From Pseudovirgaria hyperparasitica (Eukaryota; Ascomycota; Dothideomycetes; Acrospermales; Acrospermaceae): a stretch of DNA of 64,000 nucleotides. Position 1 is the first letter of the stretch. Every line of letters begins with the position of its first letter. Position numbers and translations under genes: made by a program. Below, piece after piece: positions 49,655-62,500 of the stretch. The notes under the pieces were generated by a model that was not told the origin of the DNA, did not search any database, and worked only from the letters and a program-made list of their open reading frames with translations. The stretch lies in assembly GCF_010093815.1 (NCBI RefSeq), contig NW_022985564.1, positions 841,563-905,562 on the forward strand, written 5' to 3'.

Positions 49655-49808
49655 TTATAATTTTACTTTAAGAAGTAGAGATAGACCTATGCAGGTTACT
49701 ATTTAAGTATATAGTTTAAGCGAGATCACGTGATACCCCTATTCTAGTTCTATTTATCTTAGCTCTAACATATAATATTAAAGACAAGGTAAAGCTAAAG
49801 TCTATAAC

Positions 49809-50036
49809 TATTAGAACTTAGTCTTAGATATAATCTAATCTATATATACCTTAGCTAATATAGTTAGAAGATAGTATAAAGGGCGGTAAATAGTTATATA
49901 CTAGATAGATTAGCGTCCCTTTATATATATACTCTTAGATTTCTACTAAAAGGGTTTAGTAGTAATTTATTCTATAATAGAATATACTCTATTATTCTAT
50001 CTAACTATACTACTATCTAATAACCCTATTCTTATA
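49809..50036 (+). repeat. 228-bp LTR, 5' LTR of gypsy-2
   Basis: Begins TATTAGAACTTAG and ends CTATTCTTATA; exactly the same length as the inverse copy 6820-7047. It contains a TATATATA promoter-like stretch before the conserved core. Confidence 0.75.
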
Positions 50037-50758
50037 TTTAAATTACTATCTATATAGTACTATAATTAAGATAGTCTAACTAGAACTAAGAAGGTTAACA
50101 CAATCTACTATAGAGATAAGTAATACTATATTAAATAATAGAAATCCTCTATAATTAATATTAACTCTAGCTATTTCTAACTAAGAAGTAGAGATATTAG
50201 ACTAAATTATAGAGCTTTTAGATAAAGAAATAGTAGATATACTAAGTAACTTCTAATAATATAAAGCTAGATAATAAGTTATAGTAGAGCTATATAAGAT
50301 ATTATAATAAACTATTACTAAACTTTAGAAATATATTGCGAATTAGATTTAAGAGATTTAAACTCTTAAAGAGTAGATAGAATATATAAAACTCCTTATA
50401 AAGAGATAAGAACTTAAGGAGTCTCTTAAAGAACTACACTAAATAATAGTAGGTAGATAACTTTCTATACTAATTTAGGCGGAATTAGTTTATCTACTAT
50501 TAGAGTTATAATAATCTACTATACTCCTAGCTACTTTATTACCGATTTACCCTACTTCTTCTCTAGATATACTAAAATCTAAAGATCTAACTATATTTAT
50601 AGAGAAGAACTAAAAGAAGTAGAAAGACTAGAAGAGAGACTATAAAAAGTACTTTCTTAATAACCCTCTACTCTTTTCTACTAAAGTATAATATATTTTA
50701 TTCGGAGAATAATACCTAGACTTATAATTCTATAATTAATAGAATAGATAGAAGGAAG

Positions 50759-53305
50759 TATAATAATAATAATAATAATATTATATAACTAGGTAGAGTA
50801 GTACTCTATAGGCCTATGCCTTCTCTAGTCTAAGCCACTATATAAGAAGAAACCCTATAGGGAAAAACTTCCTTATATCTATAACTATATCTTATTAAAC
50901 CTCTATTTCGTCTTAAGTATATAGCTATAGAGTACGCCTATTAGCCTATAGCCTATATTACTATTATTTTACCCTTAGATAGTATATATAGGTACGGAGG
51001 TTATTAGTTAAGGGCTGCCCTTAACTAATAATTAGGGTTCTCCTAGGGTTCTTCCGGTATATATCGGGTTACTACTAGTGTATACCGGGTCTCTTCTAGT
51101 ATATATTTCTAGGTCTACTAGTACTAGAGGAGTAGTAGATATATAAGTATCTATCGGGAGACGTCCTTAGGGTACTTATTAAGCTATTATATAATATCTA
51201 AAGTCTTCGTAACGTAGATAAGCTATTACCGTTATATATAGAGGTTAGGGTATATAGCTAGATAGTAGCGTATTATACCTCTCCGGCCGCACGCCTTATA
51301 CTATAGGGAGGTATCGGGAACGCCTCTCTTATAGATATAGTATAGGAGTTCTATAGCGCCCGTTCGGGCTTAGATAAGTATAGATACTTAGGCTTTCGTT
51401 AGCCCTTTATATATCTATTTACTTAGTTCCTTCTATGGCCCTCGAATCTACTCTAGATATCTATCCTACTAGAAGGTCTAGTAGGCACGGAGTGCCTCTT
51501 TCTACTTATCTTAAGTCCACGACTATATATTTTTTACGAGTTCTTAAAGGCTCTACTAGTCTAGAAGAGCGTCTAGGTTATCTCGGACTTCTTATACTAC
51601 TTAGCTAGAGTCGGCTTCTATTAAGTACCTATACCGTATTTAATTCCGGCCTATATATAGAAGTACACGGTAATGTATACTAATTCGTATATATAGCGCG
51701 GCGAAAGCATATTCTACGTTTCCTATACGTTTCTATACTTATTATTTAGTAAAGTATACCACCCTCTATATCTAGTAGAAGTTATATATACTTATAACGT
51801 CTATCTCGCGTCGTAGTAGTACCGTGTTAGTAGCTTTATATACGCCTAATATAAGACGGAGTATACGGTTCTATATGGATTCGAGCTTCATTCGCCTAGT
51901 CTATATAAGGGCTATATACTAGTACTCGTGTCCGTACGTGAAGGCGGGTCGTGCTATAGATATATATAGCTAGCGTGCCTTATTCTAGGCGGTTCCCTAC
52001 GTGGAGGCTATAATCTATTATATAGCGGCTTCTATCTAGAGGGCCCTAGAGACGGCGTATGCCACTTATAGTCCCTATTTAAGCTTACTATCTAGTATAC
52101 CTCCGAGCGCGCGCATGCTTTATACTAGTAGTTCGTTAAATACGTCGATTTGGGGGCGTCGTTCGCCTTCCCTAGTTACCTATTTCCCTTAACGATTAAT
52201 AAAGTGCATGAGCTAGTATTTCTCTAGGGCGAACTTTACTCTATAGCGTTTTACCTACTAGAGGTACCTCTCGTGGTCCTATTCTAGTTATCTATACGTT
52301 TAGTTAGTATTATTATTAATAGCTAGAAGGTATATATTATCGGCGTATCCGACTACCTCTATATACTTTATTCCTTAAAGAAGGTCTACTATAAAGAAGA
52401 GGAATAGGATTAGAGAGATGGTGCTCCCTTATAGGATGCCGTATACCATCTCTTTATATTCGCTCTAGTACCTAGGGATATATATCTAAGTTATTCTTTC
52501 TATAAGGAATAACTATATAAAGCGTATAATCTATTCTAGTATTCGTCTTATCCGGAGGTTATAAATAAGTCTTATATAGTTTACCTTATTAAACGCTCCG
52601 GCTATATCGAGGGAGAGGAGCGATACTACCTATCCCTATTTCTATACGGCCTAGACGACTTTAATAATATATTAGATAGCTATTATTAGGGAGCTATCTA
52701 CCTTTACCTTCTGGTTTAGAGGGAGGAGATTATATTTCTATACTATGATACTTATCTTCTTTACTATTATAGCCTCTAGTATCTTATCTAGGTAGAAGAG
52801 AAGGGCGATTAGTCTCTATCCCTTTAGGGAGTTAGAGCTCTTTCCTAGTTTCGGGAGTATAATAGTATAGGCGACTCGGAAGCTCTAGGGGTGGTATCCC
52901 TACGTGACGTATACTTAGAATATATGAGTAATAAGTGGTAGGGTCGCTTTTATAGTACTTTTTAGGCATTAATTTAGAATTCTATCTAGTCCGGGTGCTT
53001 TATTATTTAGGAGTATCTTAATAATATTAAGTATATCCTCCTCTATAACTTCTTCGGGGATATCTACCGCGTGTAGATATTCGGCGCCGTGAATATCTAA
53101 TAGGTCTACTAGTTCCGGGAGAGGGAATATGGCCTCCCGTAGGGCCTTAGTTTTCTTAAGGCCCGTGGAGTATGTTCTCCCCTAATGTATTAGGGGAGGC
53201 ATGAGTGGCGGGGGTGTCGGAGTATCTACGCCCTTGGCCCATTTCGCTATGCGCCATAGCCCTGTTACGTGTCGTGTCTGTTACCTCTAGTTCGAAGTCG
53301 GATGA
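50759..53305 (-). mobile_element. 5'-truncated Tad1-like LINE (LINE-3), minus strand
   Basis: Begins at the left with the (TAA)n tail (50759-50782) and carries the palindrome (51001), the RT-end region and a YADN box near 52335-52350. Similarity to LINE-2 stops near 53300, about halfway through the element, the usual 5' truncation of LINE insertions. It lies inside gypsy-2. Confidence 0.82.
51001..51031. repeat. 31-bp palindrome near LINE-3 3' end
   Basis: Perfect 15-bp arms around T, identical to the copy at 13710. Confidence 0.9.
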
Positions 53306-54480
53306 CTCCTATAGGTTCGACGTGCCCTATACCATTAGACCCTACTCCTGTTTTCGCCTTATCTTATCCCCTTTAGACTTATATCTCCGGCTCTACTAGA
53401 AGAGGGGCACGACGCCTTATCTAGCTAGGAAACTACGAGGTTTACTTCTTAAACTCATGTTACTAGCGTACGTGCCTAGCGACACGTTCTATCTCTTTAT
53501 AAATTAATACGCGCATCCGTTCTCTCGGGCTATATAGTAGTCTCCCCGGCTAGGACGTGATCCCGTCTACTTCTAGATATACTAAAGGTTAGAGCCTATT
53601 AAAGGGGTAAGGTTCTTAGAGCTAGTAGTTACTACTATATACTACGCCCCGCCTTTAAGTATAGCTACTATCTAGTTTCGCGTTACCTATAAGGATCTCT
53701 CTATAATAGGCCGACCGTGTCTTATAGGCGAGTATCCTTTAAATTCTATACGTGTATACTTACGTGACGCGCCTAGGCGACTTAAGTATCCTCTATCTAC
53801 TAACCCGACTTGTTTCTACTACTTTTTAATAGGTCTCTATAGCCGCCTCTTACCTATGTCCGTGTACTATTATCTATATATACTAGCGCCCTACCTCCTA
53901 CGGTAGACTATAATATCTCTCGTACACGGGAGCCGCTCTATCTATCCTAGACCTAAGCGGTATCCCGTATCGAGCGAAAGGTCTTAATAGAGTCACGCTG
54001 CTAGTGGTCGCGCTAGGCGTCTTAATAAACGTAGTTTAATACTATAGGAGAGTTAGCCTTAATAAGTTCATCCGTAGTAGTTTATAGTTACCCTTAATAT
54101 AATTTCTCGCTAATCCTTACGTACCTAGAGCCATTTAAGCCTCGAGGTATCCTATCGCGCTACTAGGACTTCCGCTTTCTCTACCCATATGGTAAGGTAA
54201 ATTTAGGCCTGCTTTCGACATAGTAGTAGCGCGTTAGATGGTTTTCTTATCCCGGTATCCTCGTGGACTCCTCTTAACGCGTTAATTAAGAATAGGATAG
54301 GAGTATATACTATCCTAGCTGGTTTATTATGGTGTGGTCTCTATAGAGTAACGCGTCGCGAAAACTCTATAACTACCTACCTAGCGATGATAAGGTCGCC
54401 ATTAACGCCGCTCCGAACCTCTTACTACCTCCGAAGAGGCATTGCCTAGCTACGATAACGTGGACGCGGTTCGTGAGACT
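53306..54480. other. Less RIP-mutated, CG-containing stretch, unassigned
   Basis: Base composition is clearly richer in CG (many ACGCG, TCGCG motifs) than the flanks and contains more TG/CA. No ORF of useful length, domain or repeat partner in the window was recognised. It lies between LINE-3 and the pol part of gypsy-2. Confidence 0.5.
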
Positions 54481-57241
54481 TCGTAGCCATAGAAGGAAGT
54501 ATAGCTACTATCTATAATAACCTAGAAATATTTAGCTATATTTATACTAAATACCCTTAGAACGGATAGAGAATATAAAAGAAAGATACTATCTAAGTTA
54601 AGAAGCGTAGTATAATAACTAAACTAGACATCTACTTAACTACTATAATACCTCTAAAATCTATAGAATAATATCCCTATACTATAGAAAAATATTTATA
54701 TATTCTAGTTTCGCGAAGTACTACTCCTATTAATCTATAAAAGACTAGGAATAGTATTATTAAGTTTTAACTATCTATATAAATTAGAGAAGAAAGCTAA
54801 TAAATACTACTATATCCTTAAGAAATATAGCTCTTTAGATAAAACTAATAAACCCTATATAGATTAGAAATAAGGTTAATTAAATACATTCGATTAAGAG
54901 TAACCTTACTATAATTAGTACTAGAAGAGTATAAATTAGAGTAGAAACGTATTAAGAGGATACTAAAATAATTAAGGTAGTACTTCTTAATATAGAAAAG
55001 AATAAGATATAGGCTTAAATATAATATCTATTATAAAATAGTAGAATTATAGTATACTTCGTTACTATAAGTATAGAGAAATAGAATATATTATATCTAA
55101 CTATAAGAATCTAAAAAAAGAATAGACTAGTACGTAAGATCTAACTATATTCTTAGCTAAATTATATATACTTAGAAGAAGCTATAGTATCTTCTAGTAA
55201 GTAAAGATCTAATATTACTAAAAGTATCGTTATCTATAGTAAATAGTAATAAAACTATATAGACCCTTATAGATACTAGTATAGAGAATAACTATATTTT
55301 ATTAATTCTTATAAAGGAGTATAGATTATTATATAATCTTAGTAAAGTTAGCTAAACTATTATAGTTAATAGATATAAAGTTAGAACTTTAGATAAAGCT
55401 ATAATAAATTATAAAGTTTATAACTTAAAGATAATAAAATAGTAGATATCTAATAAATTTATTATAGCTAATATTAGCTAATAGAATATAATTCTAGAGA
55501 TACCTTAGCTTAAATATCTAAATCTAATTCTTAATTTTTAGAAGAAGATATTAACGTTCCGATAATACTATAGTAAATTATACTAGTAAGTTATAACTAT
55601 TAGTAAGGAGGTATAGAACCTTACTATACGGACCTAATTATTACTAATCTATCTTATATTCTTATTAATTATTAATAAAGATAAGGATAATAGTAATAAT
55701 TAGGGCGAAGATATACTATCTAATATATATTTATAGTATACGGATATATTTTTAGTAGAAGATATATTATTTCTCTCTAATTATAGACTGTATAAGCTAA
55801 AGATTAAGCTTAAAGAGGGAGTAGATATCCCTTATAGTCTACTTTATCTACTTTTAAGACTAGAACTTAAAGTTCTTTATAAATATATTAAAGAATACCT
55901 TAGAAGAGGCTAGATATATTATAGTATATTATTAGCTAGTATATCTATTCTCTTTATAAAGAAGAAAGATAGAAGTTTATATCTATATATTAACTATTAG
56001 ATACTAAATATAGTAACTAAGAAGAATTATTATCTATTACTACTAGTTAGTAAATCTTTAGACTAATTAATAAAGGTAAAGTACTTTATAAAGCTAGATT
56101 TATAAGATATATATTACTAGCTTTAAATTCATCACAGAGATAAGTAGAAAACCACATTTCAGACTAGATATAGTTATTTTAAGTATACTATTATACCGTT
56201 CGGGCTAATAAATATACTAGGAGCGTTTTAAGAATATATTAATACTATACTTATAGAATTACTTAATATGATTTATATAGTTTATCTTAATAATATACTA
56301 ATTTACTCTAATAGTATATAGAATTATAAAGAATATATAAAATTAGTACTAAATTATCTAAGGTACTATAAACTCTATATAGAATTATCTAAATATAAGT
56401 TTTACTAATAAGAAGTTAGGTTTCTTAGCTTTATTATAATATATAGCGGTCTAAAAATAGAGCTAGAGCGTATAAAGACTATTATAGAATAGCTAGAACC
56501 TACTACTATATATTAAATTAGAATATTTATAGATTTTATAAACTATTATTATAAATTTATTATAGGCTTCTTATAAATTATAGTACCGCTTAATAAACTT
56601 ATAGAGAATAGTAGTAAAATCTCTATAGATAGGTAAGTATAGTATAAAGCTAAGTTAGTTAAGATATAGTTAATACTAGAAGCGTAAGATACGTTCCGAT
56701 TATTAAAGAATTACTTTATAACTATACTAATTCTTAGGTATTTTAATTCTAAGAAGTATATTTAGGTTAAAACTAATATATTAGGATTTATAATTACTAG
56801 AATTATTAGTTAACTATATAAAGATATAAAAGATAAGGTATAATAGTATCTAGTCGTCTTCTTTTTCTATAAAATAGTAGATATAGAGACGTATTATAAT
56901 ACGTATAACTGGAAACTACTTATAATTATTAAGAGTTTTAAGTAATAGTGATATTATTTAGAAGGCTCTATATATTAGATTAAATTATTATTAGATTATA
57001 TAAATCTATATTACTTTATATTAACTAAGGTTCTTAATTACTAATAAGTATATTAGGCTAAGTAGATATTAATATTTAACTTTAAAATCTTATATAAAGC
57101 TAGAAGAGAGAATAAAGCTAATCCTCTATCGCGGTATAAAGATTATAAGAAATCGTTATAGAATAACATAGATAGTTAGTATAATTTAGACTATACTATA
57201 CTTTAGATATTATAAGACTAGTTATCTAATAGAATACTAGA

Positions 57242-57458
57242 TGTTAAGGGTAGACCATAGATATACTTAACGCTAGTATACTACGCCTACGCTACTACTC
57301 TCTCCTCGCTTAATAAAGCTAAGTAAGCCCCTTTTTAATAGTATACTCCGTCCCTTATCTTAAGGAAGCTAAGTAGACTTCGGCTTCCTCCCTTATTAAA
57401 CTTACTATATTCTATAAATACTCTTACGTCTATATATATATATTATATTTCTATAATA
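57242..57458 (+). repeat. 217-bp LTR, 5' LTR of gypsy-3
   Basis: Matches the solo LTR 20838-21052 end to end, apart from a TA-run length difference near the 3' end. The TG start is still unmutated here. Confidence 0.85.
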
Positions 57459-60400
57459 TTAAGTTTAATTCTATTTTACTCTCTAAGTACTTTACTATAG
57501 ACTTCGGAGATAATACGTAGGGTAACGCTAGGGGCGAGCTAGGCTAAGACCTAGATCTAAATATAGGGTTATAAAGCGCCGAAGAGATAATCTTTAATCT
57601 ACTATAATACTAGTAAGCCCTTAAACGAGAGATTCTTACTATAAGAAACTAAGCCTCCTAGAATTAATTAAGCCCTACTATAAATAAACTACTAAAGTCT
57701 CTACTTAAAAAGATAACCTTAACCCTATAAACTAACTAGGAACTATTAGAACCTAGAGACTAGAAACCGCCCTCCTAGAACGGTAAAGTAGCTACCTTCT
57801 AAGACTATCTATTACGGTTATATAGCTTCTATAAGATATAATCCGCGCTTAAGCTAAAGCTATCTCTAGATTACTACTAGGACGCTATCTATAATACTCT
57901 ACTAGCGCGTAAGAGAAACTAAATATAATACTTCTAGAAAAGGGGAGACTCTATAAAAGGTAAGGACCCCGAAGCCTTCTTTATATAACTTAAGTATATA
58001 TTTATAGATAGTAATAAGAAGGCTAAGGCCTTAGAAAAGCTTTTATTACTTAAATATATAAATAGCTAACCTTAGTATAAATACTAACTCGAATTTAACG
58101 GGCTTCTACTAAGCGCTAGTAGAGATAACTAGAAAGATAGTATAAAAATTAGCTATCTCTAAAATACCTTCTTAAACCCCACTTATATATATATAGTCTC
58201 TATACTAAGGATTATAGACTACTATAGCTTCGTAGAAGAGATTAAGAGAATTATAATAAACTTAGAAGATACTAAGTAGTTTAAGGTAGCTAATAAGAAG
58301 TAGAAAAAGGATATAATTACTATAATAAAAAGTATAGTAGCCGTAAGGTTATATAAGTATTATACTATAGCTAAAAAGAGTAAGAATAGGGATACTATTA
58401 TAGACCCTATATATATAAGTAGAGACTAGAAGAAAGAATCTAGATTCTACTATAAGACGGAGGAGATACCGAAGGTAAAGTAGATTAACTAAGTAGAAAG
58501 AGATAGATACTAGAAAGAAGGGCTCTACTTCCGTTATAGAGTATCGGGATACTAGATTAAAGGCTATCTATATACTAACCTCTCCTTAACCTCTAAAAGG
58601 ATTATAAAGATTAATTAAGTTAAAATTATACCTCTATTAGAGATTAAAGATAATCTTATAGATTCTAGTAATAAGTACTTAGAAAACGCATAACTCCTTC
58701 TTAAAGTTAAGAGTAGAGAGTAGAGGACGCACTAGTAGATAGATAGGCCGAGTTCTAAAGTATAATAGATAGAAACCTTATATATATAGACGTAGTTCTC
58801 TAAAAAGCTATTAGGACTTTTATACTTATTAATAAAGGCTACTAGTACTATACTATAATTTAAGAAGACCTAATAGAAGGTCTAGAACTTCTCTATATAA
58901 ATTATATAAAGTATATAATTAAGGGAGTAATGGACGCTATAAATGACTCTAAAATTTAGAGAGTTATTATATTTTATATAGAGATAGATAATTACGGATA
59001 AGATATCTACGCTTATATAGTATCTAACTTAGCCTTCCCGCTTATTCTTAGAAACCCTTAGAAAGCGTATAATAAGGTACGGACCGTGTTTAATAAGTAA
59101 TAGTACTACTACGGCCGAGTAAAGTAATAGATAGATGAAGGTCTTAACTACTATAAGCTAGAGACCGCCGAAGAGTAGGTAGACTCTATAAAAGAATATA
59201 AGAACTCTAAAGGGGCCCTTATAGTAAACGCGGTATCTATAGAGAATATCTATAAGACGCTAGAGAAGAAGAAAGAGCTATTACTAGAATAGATATAGAA
59301 GATACTACCCCCGTAACTCTAGAATATAGCTCTACTATTTTCTAAAAGGGAAGCGGATAAACTCACGCCGTACTAACTAGATATTAATTATAAAATTAAG
59401 ATACGCGAGAAAGCGGACGGGATACTAATAGACTTACCGTAGGGGCGGCTATTTAGTATAGTAAAGGACGAGCTTCTTGTACTAGTAAAACTTCTAAGAG
59501 ACCTTCTAGTAAAAGGGCTAATTCGGTATACCGTATTAGAAGCTACGGCCCCTATATTATTTATAAGAAAGTCTAGCGGAGAACTCCGGTTCTATTACAA
59601 CTACCATACCTTAAATACTATTACTAAGCCCGACTAATACCCCTTACTACTAATACTAGAGACCCTCTAAAATCTAATAGATGCTAAATAGTTAACTAAG
59701 ATAGATATTATTACCGCCTTCTACTAGATCCGTATAGCCCCTAGCCATAAATATAAGACGGCGTTTAGAACTTGGCTAGGGTCGTTCGAATAGATGGTAT
59801 ACCTATTTAGATTATTAGGGGCTCTAGTAACCTTCTAATAGTATATTAACTCCTTACTATAAGAATAGCTAAACGACTTCGCTTTAGTCTATATAGATAA
59901 TATAATTATCTACTTAAATAGATCGAAGGAAGACCACTTTAGTAAAGTATATATCGTCCTTTAGAAGCTCTAGAACGGAGACCTCTATCTAGACCCTAGG
60001 AAAAGTAAGTTCGCTTATAAAAAGATTAAGTATCTTAGATTTATTATATATACTAATAGAAAAGGTATAGGCCCTAACCTAGAGAAGCTAAAAGTAGTAA
60101 AGAACTAGTAGAAGCTAAATACCTAGAAGAAAGTATAACGGTTCCTTAGATTCTATAACTACTACCGGATATTTATTATAAACTATTCTAAGCTAGCCGG
60201 GCCTCTTATAGCGCTTACTAGTAAGAATACTCTATTCTTCTAGAGAAAGAATAAGGAAGAGTTATTCTAGACCCTAAAGAAGAAGTTCTTAGAGGCCCTA
60301 GTTATAGTATACTAGGACCCTCGTTAGAAGATATTCCTTAAGATAGACTATAGTAGGTTCGCGCTTAGAGAAGTACTACTTTAGAAAAATAAAGGAACTC

Positions 60401-62500
60401 TTAGATCTATTAGATTTTTTTTATAGAAGCTAAATAAAGTAGAGATTAACTATAATATCTATAATAAGGAGATACTCGCCGTAATCTCCTACTTAAAGTT
60501 CTAGAACCCTAAGTTAAAAGTATATAGTCCCTTTACTATATAGACGGACTATAAGAACCTTAAATATTTTATAATAAAGTATTATCTATTAGAACGCTAA
60601 ATATAGTAGTACGAAACCTTATCTAAGTACTAGTTCTCTCTAGTTTACTAACCGGGATCTAAAGCGGTCGTCTCTAATACTCTATTAAGATAGAAATAAG
60701 ATACGCTTAGAGTAGATAATAAAGAGTCTAGGTTCTATAGATTTCTAGACTCTAAGGACGTAAAAGATTAGCCGGTCTCTAAGGTAAGACTATTAGCGGC
60801 CTATACTATTAACTTACTATTTAAGGATATATCGCTAGGGACTAAGTCTATCTATAAAGAGCCGGCTTCCCTAGAATCTTTCTAGAACTACTCTCTAAAT
60901 AATCTATAGACTATAATAGTAGAAAAGAACTTAATATACTAAACTATACTCTATATAGTAACGGAAGGAGTATAGTTATTTCTAAGTAAGGTAAAGCTAA
61001 AAGTCTAAGTAGTAGATTATAGTATTAGCTTAGAGGGCTACCTTAACTACCGCGAGAAATTATAGATACTAGATATAAAGGTAACTACGGAAGCCAAGTA
61101 TAAAGTACTAGGGCCTAGCGAGTTAGAAGGGGACGTCCTTTAGACTAAGCTTATCTAGTCTATATATAACTCGCTACTCTATAGCTATCTAGGCCGAGAT
61201 TCTACCGCTTCTATACTAGTATAAAGCTTCTACTAGCCGCTATAGATAAGATATATAAGGTAGTTTCTACAAAATTATAACTACTATAGATAGAATAAGG
61301 TATAGTAGGAATAAAAATATAGACTTCTAAAGCCTCTTCTAGTCTCTAATTATTTCTTCTAGGAGATCTTAATAGACTTTATTACTAATCTACCCGGCTT
61401 AGAAGAGAACCGCTACTTATAGATTATTAAAGACTACCTAAGTAAGACTATAGTATTATAAGCGATATCTACTATAAAGGTAGAGGAATACGCTAAGGCG
61501 TTTATAGATTACTAGGTAAGGTACTATAGTATACCCTTAGCGATAATAAGCGATTAAGAAATAAACTAGACTAGCTATTTCTAGAAGACCTTTTATAGCC
61601 TTACTAGAGTAATCTAAAGACTAAGCTCCGCGTACTATTCTTAAACGGATAGAGACCTAGAGAGAATAAACTAGGAGGTATAGAGCTACTTACGAAACTT
61701 TATTAATTAGAAATAGTCTAATTAGAAAACCTAGCTTCTAACTACGTAACTAGTACTAAACGCGCGCTACTAAGTAGAGCTAGAAATAAGCCTATTCTTT
61801 ACCACCTATAGATATAACCTACTATCCCCCATGCCTCTATAGATAGAAGCTAACTCTAGTTTCTTACTCCCCGCTAAATAAAGAGTAGAAACCTTTATAA
61901 AAAAGATAAAGAATATTACTAAGCTATATTAAGTAAATATAGTAGAGGCCGTCTAAAAGTAAGAGAAGTCTATAAATAGAAAGTAAACTCTAGTACTAGT
62001 ATACCGTATAGAAGATAAAGTATAGCTTAATTTAAGAAACTATATAATAAGTTAACTAAAGAAGAACCTAGACTTAAAGCATGCGAAATATACTATAGAT
62101 AAAGTTCTATTACTAGTATCCGTTAGACTAAGGGGGCTCCCTAGTAATATCTACCCGGTATTCTATATAGATCTACTTAGACTAGCTAGTAAAGACCCTC
62201 TACCTAGATAGAAGACTAATAATAAATAACCGGACTCTATACTTATTAAGATATATAAAGAGTAGTAAGTTAAAGAGATACTATATACTAGGAATAAAGG
62301 GCGAGGATAGAGAAGAGAAGTCCTAGTAAAATAGACTAGATACTATAACCTAATATAGAAACCCTTAGTAAACCTAATAGATACTACTATATTAGATAAG
62401 TTCGAATAGAAGTTCGGACCTACTAAGATAAATAATAGCCTACTAGAGTAGTAGACTATAAAGAAAAAGAAGGTATCCGCCTAGTAATCTATAGAATATA
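57242..62500 (+). mobile_element. Ty3/gypsy chromovirus-type relic (gypsy-3)
   Basis: A 217-bp 5' LTR (57242-57458) starts TGTTAAGGG. Gag lies at about 57700-58750. Reverse transcriptase lies at about 59550-60000 (TAFYxIRIAP, KYKTAFRT segments) with the box YIDN at 59890-59901. RNase H (about 60300-60650) and integrase (about 61360-61700, EILIDFITNLPG) follow. A chromodomain-like segment lies at about 62265-62405 (EILYTRNKGRG). Chromodomains target integration to modified histones. No 3' LTR is found before the telomere, so the element is 3'-truncated. All frames carry RIP stops. The end coordinate is approximate. Confidence 0.82.

Larger units (their letters stand above)
44345..49655 (+). 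mobile_element. Full-length Tad1-like LINE (LINE-2), plus strand
   Basis: About 5.3 kb, the same family as LINE-1. It contains an endonuclease region (about 46080-46750, with a readable LLGDFNLYY segment) and a reverse transcriptase (about 47290-48400) with the active-site box now YADN at 48051-48062. It ends in an (ATT)n tract (about 49618-49650). Both UTRs carry the 31-bp palindrome (44590, 49367). RIP stops are frequent throughout. Confidence 0.87.
49809..57241 (+). mobile_element. Ty3/gypsy relic (gypsy-2), split by LINE-3 and other sequence
   Basis: A 228-bp 5' LTR (49809-50036) is followed by a gag-like region (about 50100-50758; a readable DYKKYFLNNPLLF segment). LINE-3 and an unassigned stretch interrupt it (50759-54480), and pol follows from about 54500 to 57241 with the reverse-transcriptase box YLNN at 56283-56294 where YLDD is expected. 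It is cut at 57241 by the 5' LTR of gypsy-3. That the two halves are one element is inference from order and orientation. Confidence 0.65.

Noticed and set aside
49616-49655. Trinucleotide tract as a CRISPR-like or regulatory array
   Set aside because: It is the (ATT)n tail at the LINE-2 3' end; equivalent tails are present on LINE-1 and LINE-3. No CRISPR array exists in this eukaryotic window.
53205-53399. Plus-strand ORF at the LINE-3 border
   Set aside because: Spans the edge of LINE-3 antisense to its coding strand; chance open frame.
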